Positions 57,709 through 64,000 of a stretch of DNA of 64,000 nucleotides are shown piece by piece. Each line of letters starts with the position of its first letter. Within the stretch, counting starts at the first letter, position 1. The translations under genes and the position numbers were made by a program. The notes beneath the pieces were generated by a model. That model worked only from the letters and a program-made list of their open reading frames with translations, was not told where the DNA came from and made no database searches. The DNA is from JAJPHF01 sp035293805 (GTDB lineage Bacteria > Chloroflexota > UBA6077 > JAJPHF01), in the NCBI GenBank assembly GCA_035293805.1, contig DATGMD010000013.1:1-64000 (forward strand), given 5' to 3'.

Positions 57709-59348
57709 AACGCGCCAGGCCCCCCACCCACGAGCGTCGGCCACGCCCCGCAGTTGTCGATCACCGTGAAGGGCAGGATCACCGCCTGGCCCGCTGTCGC
57801 GCGGCGCACGGCGAACGTGATCTCCTGTGTCCCCGCCGGCAGGTTCACGGCGAACACGCCCTGTCGCCCCACGAGGTTCGCCGCGCCCGGCAGTGCGGGC
57901 GCTACCGATGTGCCGGCGAGCTGCCGCAGGTCGACCAGCGCGTTGCTCCCCGAGCCGTTAGTCCCGAACTGCAGGGCCGCGAGCTGGTTGCTCGGCCCGC
58001 AGTCGCTCCCCTCGACCGCCACCGTCACCTGCAAGCTCCCATCGCCGGCGGGCGTGGCCGTCTGGCGCAGCCGCCGTCCGCTCCCATGTGCGGTCGGCGT
58101 CGCGGTGGCCGTGCGCGTCGGCGTGCTGGTCGCGGGCGGGGTACGAGTTGCCGTGCTCGTCGGCGTGGCGCTGGGGGTGCCGCTGCTGGTGGGCAGGGGC
58201 GTGGGGGAGGGGGTGGGGGTCCCGGTCGGCGTGGGAGATCGCGTGTTGGTCGCGGCGGGGGTCGCGGTCGCGGCCGAGAGCCCGGCGCGGGGGCCGAGAT
58301 CCGTGTGCTGTCCCCCGAAGGTCGTCGCGGCCGTCCAGTCAATCGCCATGTGATCGCTGGTCTGGTTGGGGAACATCGACCACGCCCAGCCGCCGGCGTA
58401 GCCATTCTGGTACCAGTAGTTGAAGCGCCCCAGCGCGTCGACGTCGGCGCCGGCGTAGAACTCGCCGATGACCAGGGGCGCGTCGAGGTTGTAGCGACCC
58501 TGGACCTGGGCATACGTCCAGCAGATCGCGCAGTAGTTCCCGCTGGACATGTAGTCGTACCAGTGCGCCTGGTAATAGTCGAGCCCCTGGCCCAGCCACA
58601 TGGGCAGCCCGTCCAGCATGGCTGAGCCTACCGTGACGTAGGCGCTCGAATTCGTGTGGACAGCCCCAGCCACCGCCCGCACGGTCGCCTGCACCGACGC
58701 CTGGTCGATCTTGCCGTTCCAGATGTCCCACTCCGGCTCGTTGAACACTTCCCACGACAGCACGCGGGGGTTGCTGCCGTAGCGGGCAAAGAGCGGGCTG
58801 AGCGCGCTCGCTAGGGCGGCGCGCTGGGTCGCGTCGGTGAGCCAGGTGGAGGGCACGGCCGTCGGCGCCGAAAAGAGCACGAAATCATAGTACAGGTCAT
58901 AGGTCTGAGCGAGCGCCAGCGCGGCATCGAAATCCGCGTAGACCGCCGGGCTCACCCCGGTGGGCGCCCCGCTGCCGTCGCGCGTGACCTGCCAGGGACT
59001 CCCCTCGAACACCCACCACCGGATCACGTGCATGTTGGCCGCCTGGGCCTGCGCGAACGCCGGCGCGAGCGCCGCCTGCACGGCGCTCGCGCTCACGCCG
59101 CTGCCCGTCCCGCAGCCAAAATCACAGCTCCAGTTGTACCAGGGCACGTTCGCGCCGTGAAGATACCAGGCGCTGCCTTGCCACGGGATTCGATTGCCCG
59201 GCGCCAGCGCGCGGGCAGCGGGCGGGATGGTCAGAGAGCCGAGCAGCCACGCGAGCGCCAGCCCGGTGACCACCGCGAGAGACAATGGGCGTGCTGAGGA
59301 AGAACCGGTCCCGGACCTGCCACGGGCACCGCGCGTCGCCTCGTCCAC
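57705..59348 (-). CDS. Secreted glycoside hydrolase (GH5/cellulase-like) with Thr/Pro linker
   Basis: From GTG 59348 (GGGAGG 9 bp upstream) the 547-residue protein has a signal peptide (VVTGLALAWLLGSLTIPPAARA), a catalytic domain with VLSWEVFNEPEWDIW (acid/base Glu) and LVIGEFYAG (nucleophile Glu) in the clan GH-A pattern, a Thr/Pro/Ser linker of about 80 residues (TPTGTPTPSPTPLPT-type), and a C-terminal beta domain of about 130 residues with VTVAVEGSDCGPSNQLAALQFG. It probably cleaves beta-1,4-glucan or mannan outside the cell; the final domain may bind carbohydrate or the cell surface. Confidence 0.88.
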   Translation of the reverse strand: MDEATRGARGRSGTGSSSARPLSLAVVTGLALAWLLGSLTIPPAARALAPGNRIPWQGSAWYLHGANVPWYNWSCDFGCGTGSGVSASAVQAALAPAFAQAQAANMHVIRWWVFEGSPWQVTRDGSGAPTGVSPAVYADFDAALALAQTYDLYYDFVLFSAPTAVPSTWLTDATQRAALASALSPLFARYGSNPRVLSWEVFNEPEWDIWNGKIDQASVQATVRAVAGAVHTNSSAYVTVGSAMLDGLPMWLGQGLDYYQAHWYDYMSSGNYCAICWTYAQVQGRYNLDAPLVIGEFYAGADVDALGRFNYWYQNGYAGGWAWSMFPNQTSDHMAIDWTAATTFGGQHTDLGPRAGLSAATATPAATNTRSPTPTGTPTPSPTPLPTSSGTPSATPTSTATRTPPATSTPTRTATATPTAHGSGRRLRQTATPAGDGSLQVTVAVEGSDCGPSNQLAALQFGTNGSGSNALVDLRQLAGTSVAPALPGAANLVGRQGVFAVNLPAGTQEITFAVRRATAGQAVILPFTVIDNCGAWPTLVGGGPGAF

Positions 59349-59479
59349 GCGGCGAGCCTCCCGACAAGGATGTGTCCACCAAGCCGCTGGCGTCTCGCCC
59401 ACCGAGACAATGCCATTAGCAGACTAGCAGATACCATCGCCCTTGCCGAACGGCTGTCGGTAAAGACCCGGTGACGACT

Positions 59480-59625
59480 GATACCGAATCCGGCGCTGGG
59501 GTTTGCTTACTTCCTCTGCCCCTCGGAGAGGGGCGGCGGGAGGGCCGGTCCCTCCCCCGCTCTCGGAGAGGACCGGGGGGAGGGCACACGCCGCCCGGCC
59601 AACCACGGGCCGGATCGGGTCTATC
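59480..59625. repeat. Dispersed palindromic repeat, CCCTCTCCC/GGGAGAGGG family, copy 3
   Basis: Begins GATACCGAATCCGGCGCTGGGG, contains degenerate CCTCTGCCCCTCGGAGAGGGG and CCTCCCCCGCTCTCGGAGAGG hairpins, and ends GGGCCGGATCGGGTCTATCC, complementary in part to its beginning. Related to 12653-12754 and 48079-48190. Confidence 0.7.
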
Positions 59626-59725
59626 CTTCTGCTCCGAGCGCCCCGGATCACGCGTGGGCTGGCGGAGATGCGCTAGCAGGCCGCTCCGGCGGCGCCGCCC
59701 GCGCCGCGCGAGAGCCTTGGGCGGT

Positions 59726-60511
59726 CTAGCGCGTCGACGACGCGGCGGGCATGTTCCGCGGCAGCGGGCGGCCGGCCAGAAAGCCGCCGTCCACGTGCAA
59801 CACCTCGCCCGTCACCCACGCGGCGTCGTCCGAGGCTAGGTAGGCGATCGCTCGCGCGATGTCGTCCGCGCGCCCCAGCCGGTCGAGCGGGATCATCTGC
59901 AGGAACGCGTTCTGGTACTCCGCCGTCGAGCCCTGCTCGGGGCCGGGCACCAGGCCGGGCGCCACGGCGTTCACGCGGATGCCGTACTGGCCCAGCTCCA
60001 GCGCCATCACCTTCACCACCATCACTACGCCCGCCTTCGACGCGCAGTGCGACACCCCGTTCATGCGCGCCGACTCGGCGGCCGTCGAGGCCAGGCAGAC
60101 GATCGCGCCCCCGTGGCCCTGCGCCACCATCGCCCGCGCGGCCGCCTGGCACACCAGGAACGTGCCCTTTAGGTTCGTGTCCAGTTCCAGGTCCCAGGCC
60201 GCCTCGTCCATCTCCAGCACGGGCGCGAAGCTGCCCTCGCCCGCGCTGTTCACCACCACGTCCAGGCGACCCAGCGTGCCCACCGTCCGCTCGACCATCG
60301 CCGTCACCGCCGCCCGGTCCCGCACGTCGGCCGGCACCGCGATCGCGCGCTTGCCCTCGGCGGCGAGTCCGTCCGCGGCCGCCTGCGCGCGCTCCGCCCG
60401 CACGTCGTTGATCGCGACCGCGGCGCCCAGGCTGGCCAGCAGCCGCGCGGTCGTCAAGCCGATGTGCTGCCCCCCGCCGGTGACGAGGGCCACCTTCCCG
60501 CTGAAATCCAT
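59726..60511 (-). CDS. SDR-family protein lacking the catalytic tyrosine
   Basis: The 261-residue protein has TGGGQHIG (11-18), NSAG (88-91), and a VDGGF end, so the NAD(P)-binding fold is intact. The active-site Ser142 and Lys159 are present, but the YxxxK Tyr is His155 (VSHCASKAG). The other SDR in this window keeps its Tyr. The protein may be inactive, regulatory, or use a different proton donor. GGGAGGACGG precedes ATG 60511. It is followed upstream in the same operon direction by a cupin gene. Confidence 0.9.
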   Translation of the reverse strand: MDFSGKVALVTGGGQHIGLTTARLLASLGAAVAINDVRAERAQAAADGLAAEGKRAIAVPADVRDRAAVTAMVERTVGTLGRLDVVVNSAGEGSFAPVLEMDEAAWDLELDTNLKGTFLVCQAAARAMVAQGHGGAIVCLASTAAESARMNGVSHCASKAGVVMVVKVMALELGQYGIRVNAVAPGLVPGPEQGSTAEYQNAFLQMIPLDRLGRADDIARAIAYLASDDAAWVTGEVLHVDGGFLAGRPLPRNMPAASSTR

Positions 60512-60534
60512 CGCCGTCCGTCCTCCCACCTACG

Positions 60535-60936
60535 CTACGTTGCCGCGTCCGCGCTCGGGCTCCCCGGCTCGGGCGCGGGGCGAGGCACGTTCGTCGGCCA
60601 CAGGCCCGCCCGGCGGCGGTGGCAGGTCAGGTAGGCGAAGCGCTCGCCCCCGGCCGCGATCGCTCGGCGCGCGCCCTTCGGGATCACGACCGCCCGGCCG
60701 GCCGCAATCTCCAGCGACTGGCCATCCACCCGCACCGCGCCCGCGCCCGCCACCCCCACCAGCAGCACGTCCACCTCGGCGTTCACGCTCTCGCCGAGCT
60801 GCTGCCCCGCGTCGAGCGCCATCAGGTTCACGTTCAGATCGGCGCTCTGCCGGGTCCAGAGGGGGCCGCGCTCCTCACTACCCTGCGCCAGCGCCAGCAG
60901 ATCGACGACCGCCACCAGCTCCACGCGCTCGTCCAC
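60535..60936 (-). CDS. Small cupin protein
   Basis: The 133-residue protein from GTG 60936 contains one cupin barrel: ALDAGQQLGESVNAEVDVLLVGVAGAGAVRVDGQSLEIAAGRAVVIPKGARRAI. The His residues of the metal motif are missing (ESVNAEVD in place of HxHxxxxE), so it may bind a ligand without metal. It lies 23 bp upstream of the SDR gene on the same strand and is probably cotranscribed. Confidence 0.82.
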   Translation of the reverse strand: MDERVELVAVVDLLALAQGSEERGPLWTRQSADLNVNLMALDAGQQLGESVNAEVDVLLVGVAGAGAVRVDGQSLEIAAGRAVVIPKGARRAIAAGGERFAYLTCHRRRAGLWPTNVPRPAPEPGSPSADAAT

Positions 60937-61168
60937 GCTGTCTTGCTCCTCACGGTAGCGGGCCAGCCGCCCCGCGTCGCCCGCCGCCGCACTCTACCAC
61001 GCGCACTGTTGCCGTGCCACGCGGGACGAACGGGATCCTGCTGTAACGTTCCTCGCCCGGGCGCGTTCTCCCCTACGACGGCGGGCACCGCCGGCGGCGC
61101 CGCGGCCCGCCGGCGCCCGCCCTGATGCCGCCGAGGCGACAACCGCCTCGGCGAGTAGGGAGGAGCAC

Positions 61169-61768
61169 GTGAGCAAGCGGACCTGGGCGCTCATCACGCT
61201 GAGCCAGACCACCTTGTTGGCGCTGGGCCTGGCGTTCGTCACGGCGCGCGGCGGAGCCGCCGCCCCAAGCCCCGCGCCGGCGCCCGCCGACCGCCCGGCC
61301 AGTGTCGCGGCGCAGGAGGCCCCGCCGCCCGACTTCGTGCCGACCATCACCCGGGCGGAGGCCCGGGCGATCATCGACGCGGCGATCCCGAAGGCGCAGG
61401 AGCTGCACGGCACGATGACCGTGGTCGTCCTCGACGCCGGCGGCAACCTCGTTTCGCTGGACCGCATGGACGGTCGCGGTCCCACCTGGGACACGTTCGC
61501 CATCGGCAAGGCGATGGGTGCGCTCAGCAGCCGTCGCCCCACCCGCGACTTCCCCCAGCTCATGAACGATCGGCCCGACCGCTACTTCGGCACCCTGGCG
61601 ACGTTGGGCCGCGAGGTCTACATGGTGAACGGTGGCCAGCCGCTCGTGGTGGACGGGCACATCGTCGGCGCCGTCGGCGTCGCCGGCCTGGGGCCGGGCG
61701 AGGACGACATGGCCGCTGAGGCGGGCATTGCCGCCTGGCAGGCTATGCGTCCGACCGTGCGCCGCTAA
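61169..61768 (+). CDS. Secreted GlcG/HbpS-like (DUF336) protein
   Basis: GTG 61169 follows GGGAGGAGC. The 199-residue protein has a signal peptide, an Ala/Pro linker and a DUF336 domain with TRAEARAIIDAAIPKAQEL, MTVVVLDAGGNLVSLDRMDG, FAIGKAMGAL and VVDGHIVGAVGVAGLGPGEDD. Relatives bind heme or corrinoids (HbpS) or are linked to glycolate metabolism (GlcG). The exported form suggests a sensing or binding role. Its TAA lies inside the CTAAGC end of palindrome copy B. Confidence 0.88.
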   Translation: MSKRTWALITLSQTTLLALGLAFVTARGGAAAPSPAPAPADRPASVAAQEAPPPDFVPTITRAEARAIIDAAIPKAQELHGTMTVVVLDAGGNLVSLDRMDGRGPTWDTFAIGKAMGALSSRRPTRDFPQLMNDRPDRYFGTLATLGREVYMVNGGQPLVVDGHIVGAVGVAGLGPGEDDMAAEAGIAAWQAMRPTVRR

Positions 61769-61839
61769 GCGCCCGGCCAGGGATGATACATATGGTTCGC
61801 TTCGCCGAACAGATACACTAACCTGGGCCGGCAGCTTAG
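61765..61839. repeat. 75-bp palindromic element, copy B
   Basis: Starts CTAAGC and ends GCTTAG; the halves pair with few mismatches around GTTCG-CTTCGC-CGAAC. It agrees with copy A along most of its length (GCCCGGCCAGGGATGAT, ACACTAACCTGGG). The element overlaps the stop codon of the DUF336 gene, so here it would be a 3' hairpin. Bases 61840-61950 hold no gene. Confidence 0.75.
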
Positions 61840-61950
61840 GCGCGAGTCGCCCGCCGGGCGCGGTCGGTGGGGGCGGTCCAGCCGCGGGGGCTGCGCCGGC
61901 GGCCGCGTCCGGGGGCCAGCCCCGGCCTCAAGAGCGCGCCCTCTCGCGGG

Positions 61951-62931
61951 CTACCGCGGCTCGACGGGCGGCGCGCAGGCGGCGAGCGTCGCCGCGTCGG
62001 TCGTCGTCCGCGCCCGCCCCTTCTCGCCCGTCAGCGCCTGGCTGTAGAACGCCAGGTAGTCGGCCACGTGGGCCGTCCAGTACTCGCTCTCGTGGTCGCC
62101 CTCCCAGACCTGCCAGGTGTGCGATACACCCCGCTTGTCCAGCGTGTCGTGTAGCAGCTCGATCCGCGGCAGCCAGGGGTCGGCGCCGCCCGCGTCGAGC
62201 CAGATGTCGATCGCGTCCAGTCCGTCGTCGCGGCGCGCGAGCGTGATCGGGTCCACCTTGGCGAAGGTCTCCCGGTCGGCGAAGTAGTAGGGCGCCTCCG
62301 CGCGCGGGCGCAGCGTCGGGCTGTGCGCCCCCGCTACGCCGAACACGTCCGGGTGGTTGAACGCCAGCTGCAGCGCCCCGTGCCCGCCCATCGACAGCCC
62401 GCCCACCGCCCGGCTGGCCCGGTCGGGCAAGGTACGGTATGTCGCGTCCACGTAGTGGACCAGGTCCTCGGCGATTGCGTCACCCCAGCGCGGTCCATCC
62501 GCGTGGTTCAGCCAGTACCCCTCGTCGCCCTGTGGCAGCACAATGATGAGCGCCTGAATCCGGCCCGCGCCCAGCAGGCAGGCGGCTGTCGTGTCCACGC
62601 CGTAGCCCAGCCACTCGCGGTTGTCGCCGCCGATACCGTGCAGCAGGTACAGGACCGGATAGCGGTGGGCGCTGTCGGCATCGTAGTCGGGGGGCAGCCA
62701 GACCAGATAGGAGAGGTCCTGGCCCAGCGCCGGGCTGTAGAACGCCACGTCCAGCACCGAGTCCGCCTCGGGCACCGAGTCCGCCTCGGGCGCTGCCCCG
62801 GCCGCGGCCTCGGCGGCCGGATCGAGTGCGTCGCCGTCGGGCTCGGCGTGGAGACCGCAGCCAGCCAGCGCCGCGACGAGCAGCAGGATACCGAGAAGAT
62901 ACCCGCCTGCTCGGATGCCTGCCCTGCCCAT
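61951..62931 (-). CDS. Esterase-family lipoprotein (esterase D/Fes-like)
   Basis: The 326-residue protein has a LLLVAALAGC lipobox and an acidic Ala/Glu linker. The hydrolase domain has YPVLYLLHGIGGDNREWL, LIIVLPQGDEGYW, the nucleophile GGLSMGGHGALQLAF, and a final His in WEGDHESEYW. This is the putative-esterase (S-formylglutathione hydrolase, mycolyltransferase, feruloyl esterase) family. It is anchored outside the membrane and could release acids from esters. ATG 62931 is used; a GTG two codons earlier is possible. Confidence 0.9.
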   Translation of the reverse strand: MGRAGIRAGGYLLGILLLVAALAGCGLHAEPDGDALDPAAEAAAGAAPEADSVPEADSVLDVAFYSPALGQDLSYLVWLPPDYDADSAHRYPVLYLLHGIGGDNREWLGYGVDTTAACLLGAGRIQALIIVLPQGDEGYWLNHADGPRWGDAIAEDLVHYVDATYRTLPDRASRAVGGLSMGGHGALQLAFNHPDVFGVAGAHSPTLRPRAEAPYYFADRETFAKVDPITLARRDDGLDAIDIWLDAGGADPWLPRIELLHDTLDKRGVSHTWQVWEGDHESEYWTAHVADYLAFYSQALTGEKGRARTTTDAATLAACAPPVEPR

Positions 62932-63073
62932 GCCCACCGGCTCGTGTCGCTGCTGCCCGCGCTCGCCCGAATGATACGCGCTCGGCCGCCCCCTCGGCCA
63001 ATACCACGCCGCCCCGTTGTGGCGGCCGCGCGGGCTATGCTATCCCTACCTTGAGCGTGGACGGAGGCAAGCA

Positions 63074-63376
63074 ATGCAGGTGCGGCTGCGCTTCTTCGCG
63101 GCGGCGCGCGAGGCGATGGGGCAGACGGCCACCACCCTGGACCTCCCCGATGGCAGCACCGTGGGCGACCTGCGCGCGCGCCTGCGCGCCGAGCATCCCG
63201 CCTTCGCCGCGCTGCCGCCCGACATGATGGTCAGCGTGAACCTGGAGTACCGCACGCCCGACTACCGACTGAGCGATGGCGACGAGGTCGCCTTCATCCC
63301 GCCGGTCAGCGGCGGCGCGGCTGGCGCCCGGCGCCGCGAGGACGAAGCATGTTCGAGATCACCGACGCGGTCCTGA
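63074..63376 (+). CDS. moaD: MoaD-like molybdopterin synthase small subunit with a C-terminal tail
   Basis: From ATG 63074 (CGGAGG upstream) the product has the ubiquitin-like MoaD sequence MQVRLRFFAAAREAMGQ, TVGDLRARL and DEVAFIPPVSGG. MoaD must end in Gly-Gly to carry the thiocarboxylate, but here 18-19 residues (AAGARRREDEACSRSPTRS) follow GG, running 28 bp into moaE. The tail would need to be cut off, as reported for the fused mycobacterial MoaX. A sequencing frameshift before the stop is possible. Confidence 0.9.
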   Translation: MQVRLRFFAAAREAMGQTATTLDLPDGSTVGDLRARLRAEHPAFAALPPDMMVSVNLEYRTPDYRLSDGDEVAFIPPVSGGAAGARRREDEACSRSPTRS

Positions 63377-63798
63377 CGGCCGATAGCGTCGCCGACGCCG
63401 TGCGCACGCCCGACTGCGGCGGCGTCGTCGTCTTCCTGGGCACCGTGCGCAGCCCCTCGCGCGGCCGCGAGGTCCGCTACCTCGAGTACGAGGCCTACCC
63501 CGAGATGGCGATCCCCAAGCTCCGCGAGATCGCGGCCGAGATCGCCGAGCGCTGGGGCCTCACCCGCGTCGCCATCCGCCATCGCGTCGGCCGGCTCGCG
63601 GTCGGCGAGGTCTCGGTGGCCATCGCGGTCGCCGCGCCCCATCGCCACGCCGCCTTCGAGGCCTGCGAGCACGCCATCGTGCGCCTCAAGCAGATCGTCC
63701 CCATCTGGAAGAAAGAGGTCTGGGCCGACGGCGAGGAGTGGATCGGCTGGGACTCGCAGTTCCCCCGCGACGCCGAGCAGCCCACTCCCGCCTCCTAG
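63349..63798 (+). CDS. moaE: Molybdopterin synthase catalytic subunit MoaE
   Basis: The 149-residue protein has GGVVVFLGTVRSPSRGREVRYLEYEAYPEMA, VAIRHRVGRLAVGEVSVAIAVAAPHRHAAFEACEHAIVRLKQIVPIWKKEVWADG, all standard for MoaE including the Lys residues of the active site. It converts cyclic pyranopterin monophosphate to molybdopterin with MoaD. Its start overlaps moaD by 28 bp. Molybdenum cofactor would serve oxidases or dehydrogenases, including hydroxylases of aromatic and N-heterocyclic compounds. Confidence 0.97.
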   Translation: MFEITDAVLTADSVADAVRTPDCGGVVVFLGTVRSPSRGREVRYLEYEAYPEMAIPKLREIAAEIAERWGLTRVAIRHRVGRLAVGEVSVAIAVAAPHRHAAFEACEHAIVRLKQIVPIWKKEVWADGEEWIGWDSQFPRDAEQPTPAS

Positions 63799-63832
63799 CC
63801 CCCGCTCCGTCTCCCCGACGCCGCCCGCGGCG

Positions 63833-63941
63833 TGTGGCGCGGAATACTGCCAGCGCCACTGCCCCCGTCCCGGCGCTGGAGCCACCGGGAGGGCCGGCGC
63901 CGCGGGGGCTTGGGGCGCGGCATACTGCCAGCGCCACTGGC
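63833..63941. repeat. Two copies of the GTGGCGC-GGAATACTGC-CAGCGCCAC repeat
   Basis: The hairpin repeat seen at 43773 occurs at 63833-63863 (TGTGGCGC...GCGCCACTG) and in modified form at 63912-63941 (GGGGCGCGGCATACTGCCAGCGCCACTGG). They follow moaE and may terminate it. The rest of 63799-64000 holds nothing I can identify. Confidence 0.65.
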
Positions 63942-64000
63942 CGCCGCCCCAACGCCGCCCGCCGCCACGTTGGACGCCCGCGCGGTCGTCGCCGGCGGCC

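Overview
The window is about 64 kb of very GC-rich bacterial DNA with dense genes, frequent GTG starts and strong GGAGG-type ribosome binding sites. No rRNA, tRNA, CRISPR array, phage or transposase gene was recognised. The secreted glycosidase at 57705-59348 has a long Thr/Pro linker of a kind common in Chloroflexota, and many lipoproteins carry Ala/Pro linkers. A Chloroflexota-like or similar high-GC soil/sediment organism is my best guess; this is inference only.

Layout. (1) 1-14.1 kb, accessory catabolism: hydantoinase-B/oxoprolinase protein, Uma2 nuclease, a half-size TPP enzyme, SDR, iron-type solute-binding lipoprotein, flavin reductase-like protein, Asp-box repeat protein, alpha/beta hydrolase, a membrane protein, a Gly/Ser/Thr-rich low-complexity exported protein, a cytochrome P450 and an NMT1-type binding lipoprotein. 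(2) 14.2-29.8 kb, a potassium island: KimA-like permease, receiver-only response regulator, two tiny membrane proteins (the second is KdpF), KdpA-KdpB-KdpC, several small unknown proteins, a second orphan KdpA, a CPA2 cation/proton antiporter behind a candidate attenuator, and a short KdpD with no kinase domain. (3) 30.0-54.7 kb, a catabolic island: amidohydrolase and LysR regulator, then six tandem-type paralogous ABC substrate-binding lipoproteins interleaved with two bicupins, a pita-bread (M24) protein that has lost its metal ligands, a VOC protein, an M29/NicX-like protein translationally coupled to a flavin reductase, alpha/beta hydrolases, and two luciferase-like (LLM) flavin oxidoreductases; two more binding proteins follow. 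(4) 54.7-64 kb, mixed: Xre/RES toxin-antitoxin pair with a palindromic operator, ferritin-like protein, third LLM oxidoreductase, secreted GH5-like glycosidase, an SDR lacking its catalytic Tyr, cupin, GlcG/HbpS-like secreted protein, esterase lipoprotein, and MoaD-MoaE.

How the parts fit. Ten substrate-binding lipoproteins are encoded but no ABC permease or ATPase gene is present, so these proteins must use transport machinery elsewhere or act as surface scavengers or sensors. The enzymes around them (flavin reductases, LLM monooxygenases, cupin and NicX-type dioxygenase candidates, hydrolases) fit oxygenase-dependent breakdown of aromatic or heterocyclic compounds. The LysR gene is followed by a textbook LTTR palindrome centred near -65 of a predicted promoter driving the first paralog.

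Non-coding structure is rich: three 75-bp palindromes with CTAAGC/GCTTAG ends, two other dispersed repeat families, G-quadruplex-capable tracts, 11-bp-phased direct repeats containing TGTTGA or TGTGAGCG, and many hairpins.
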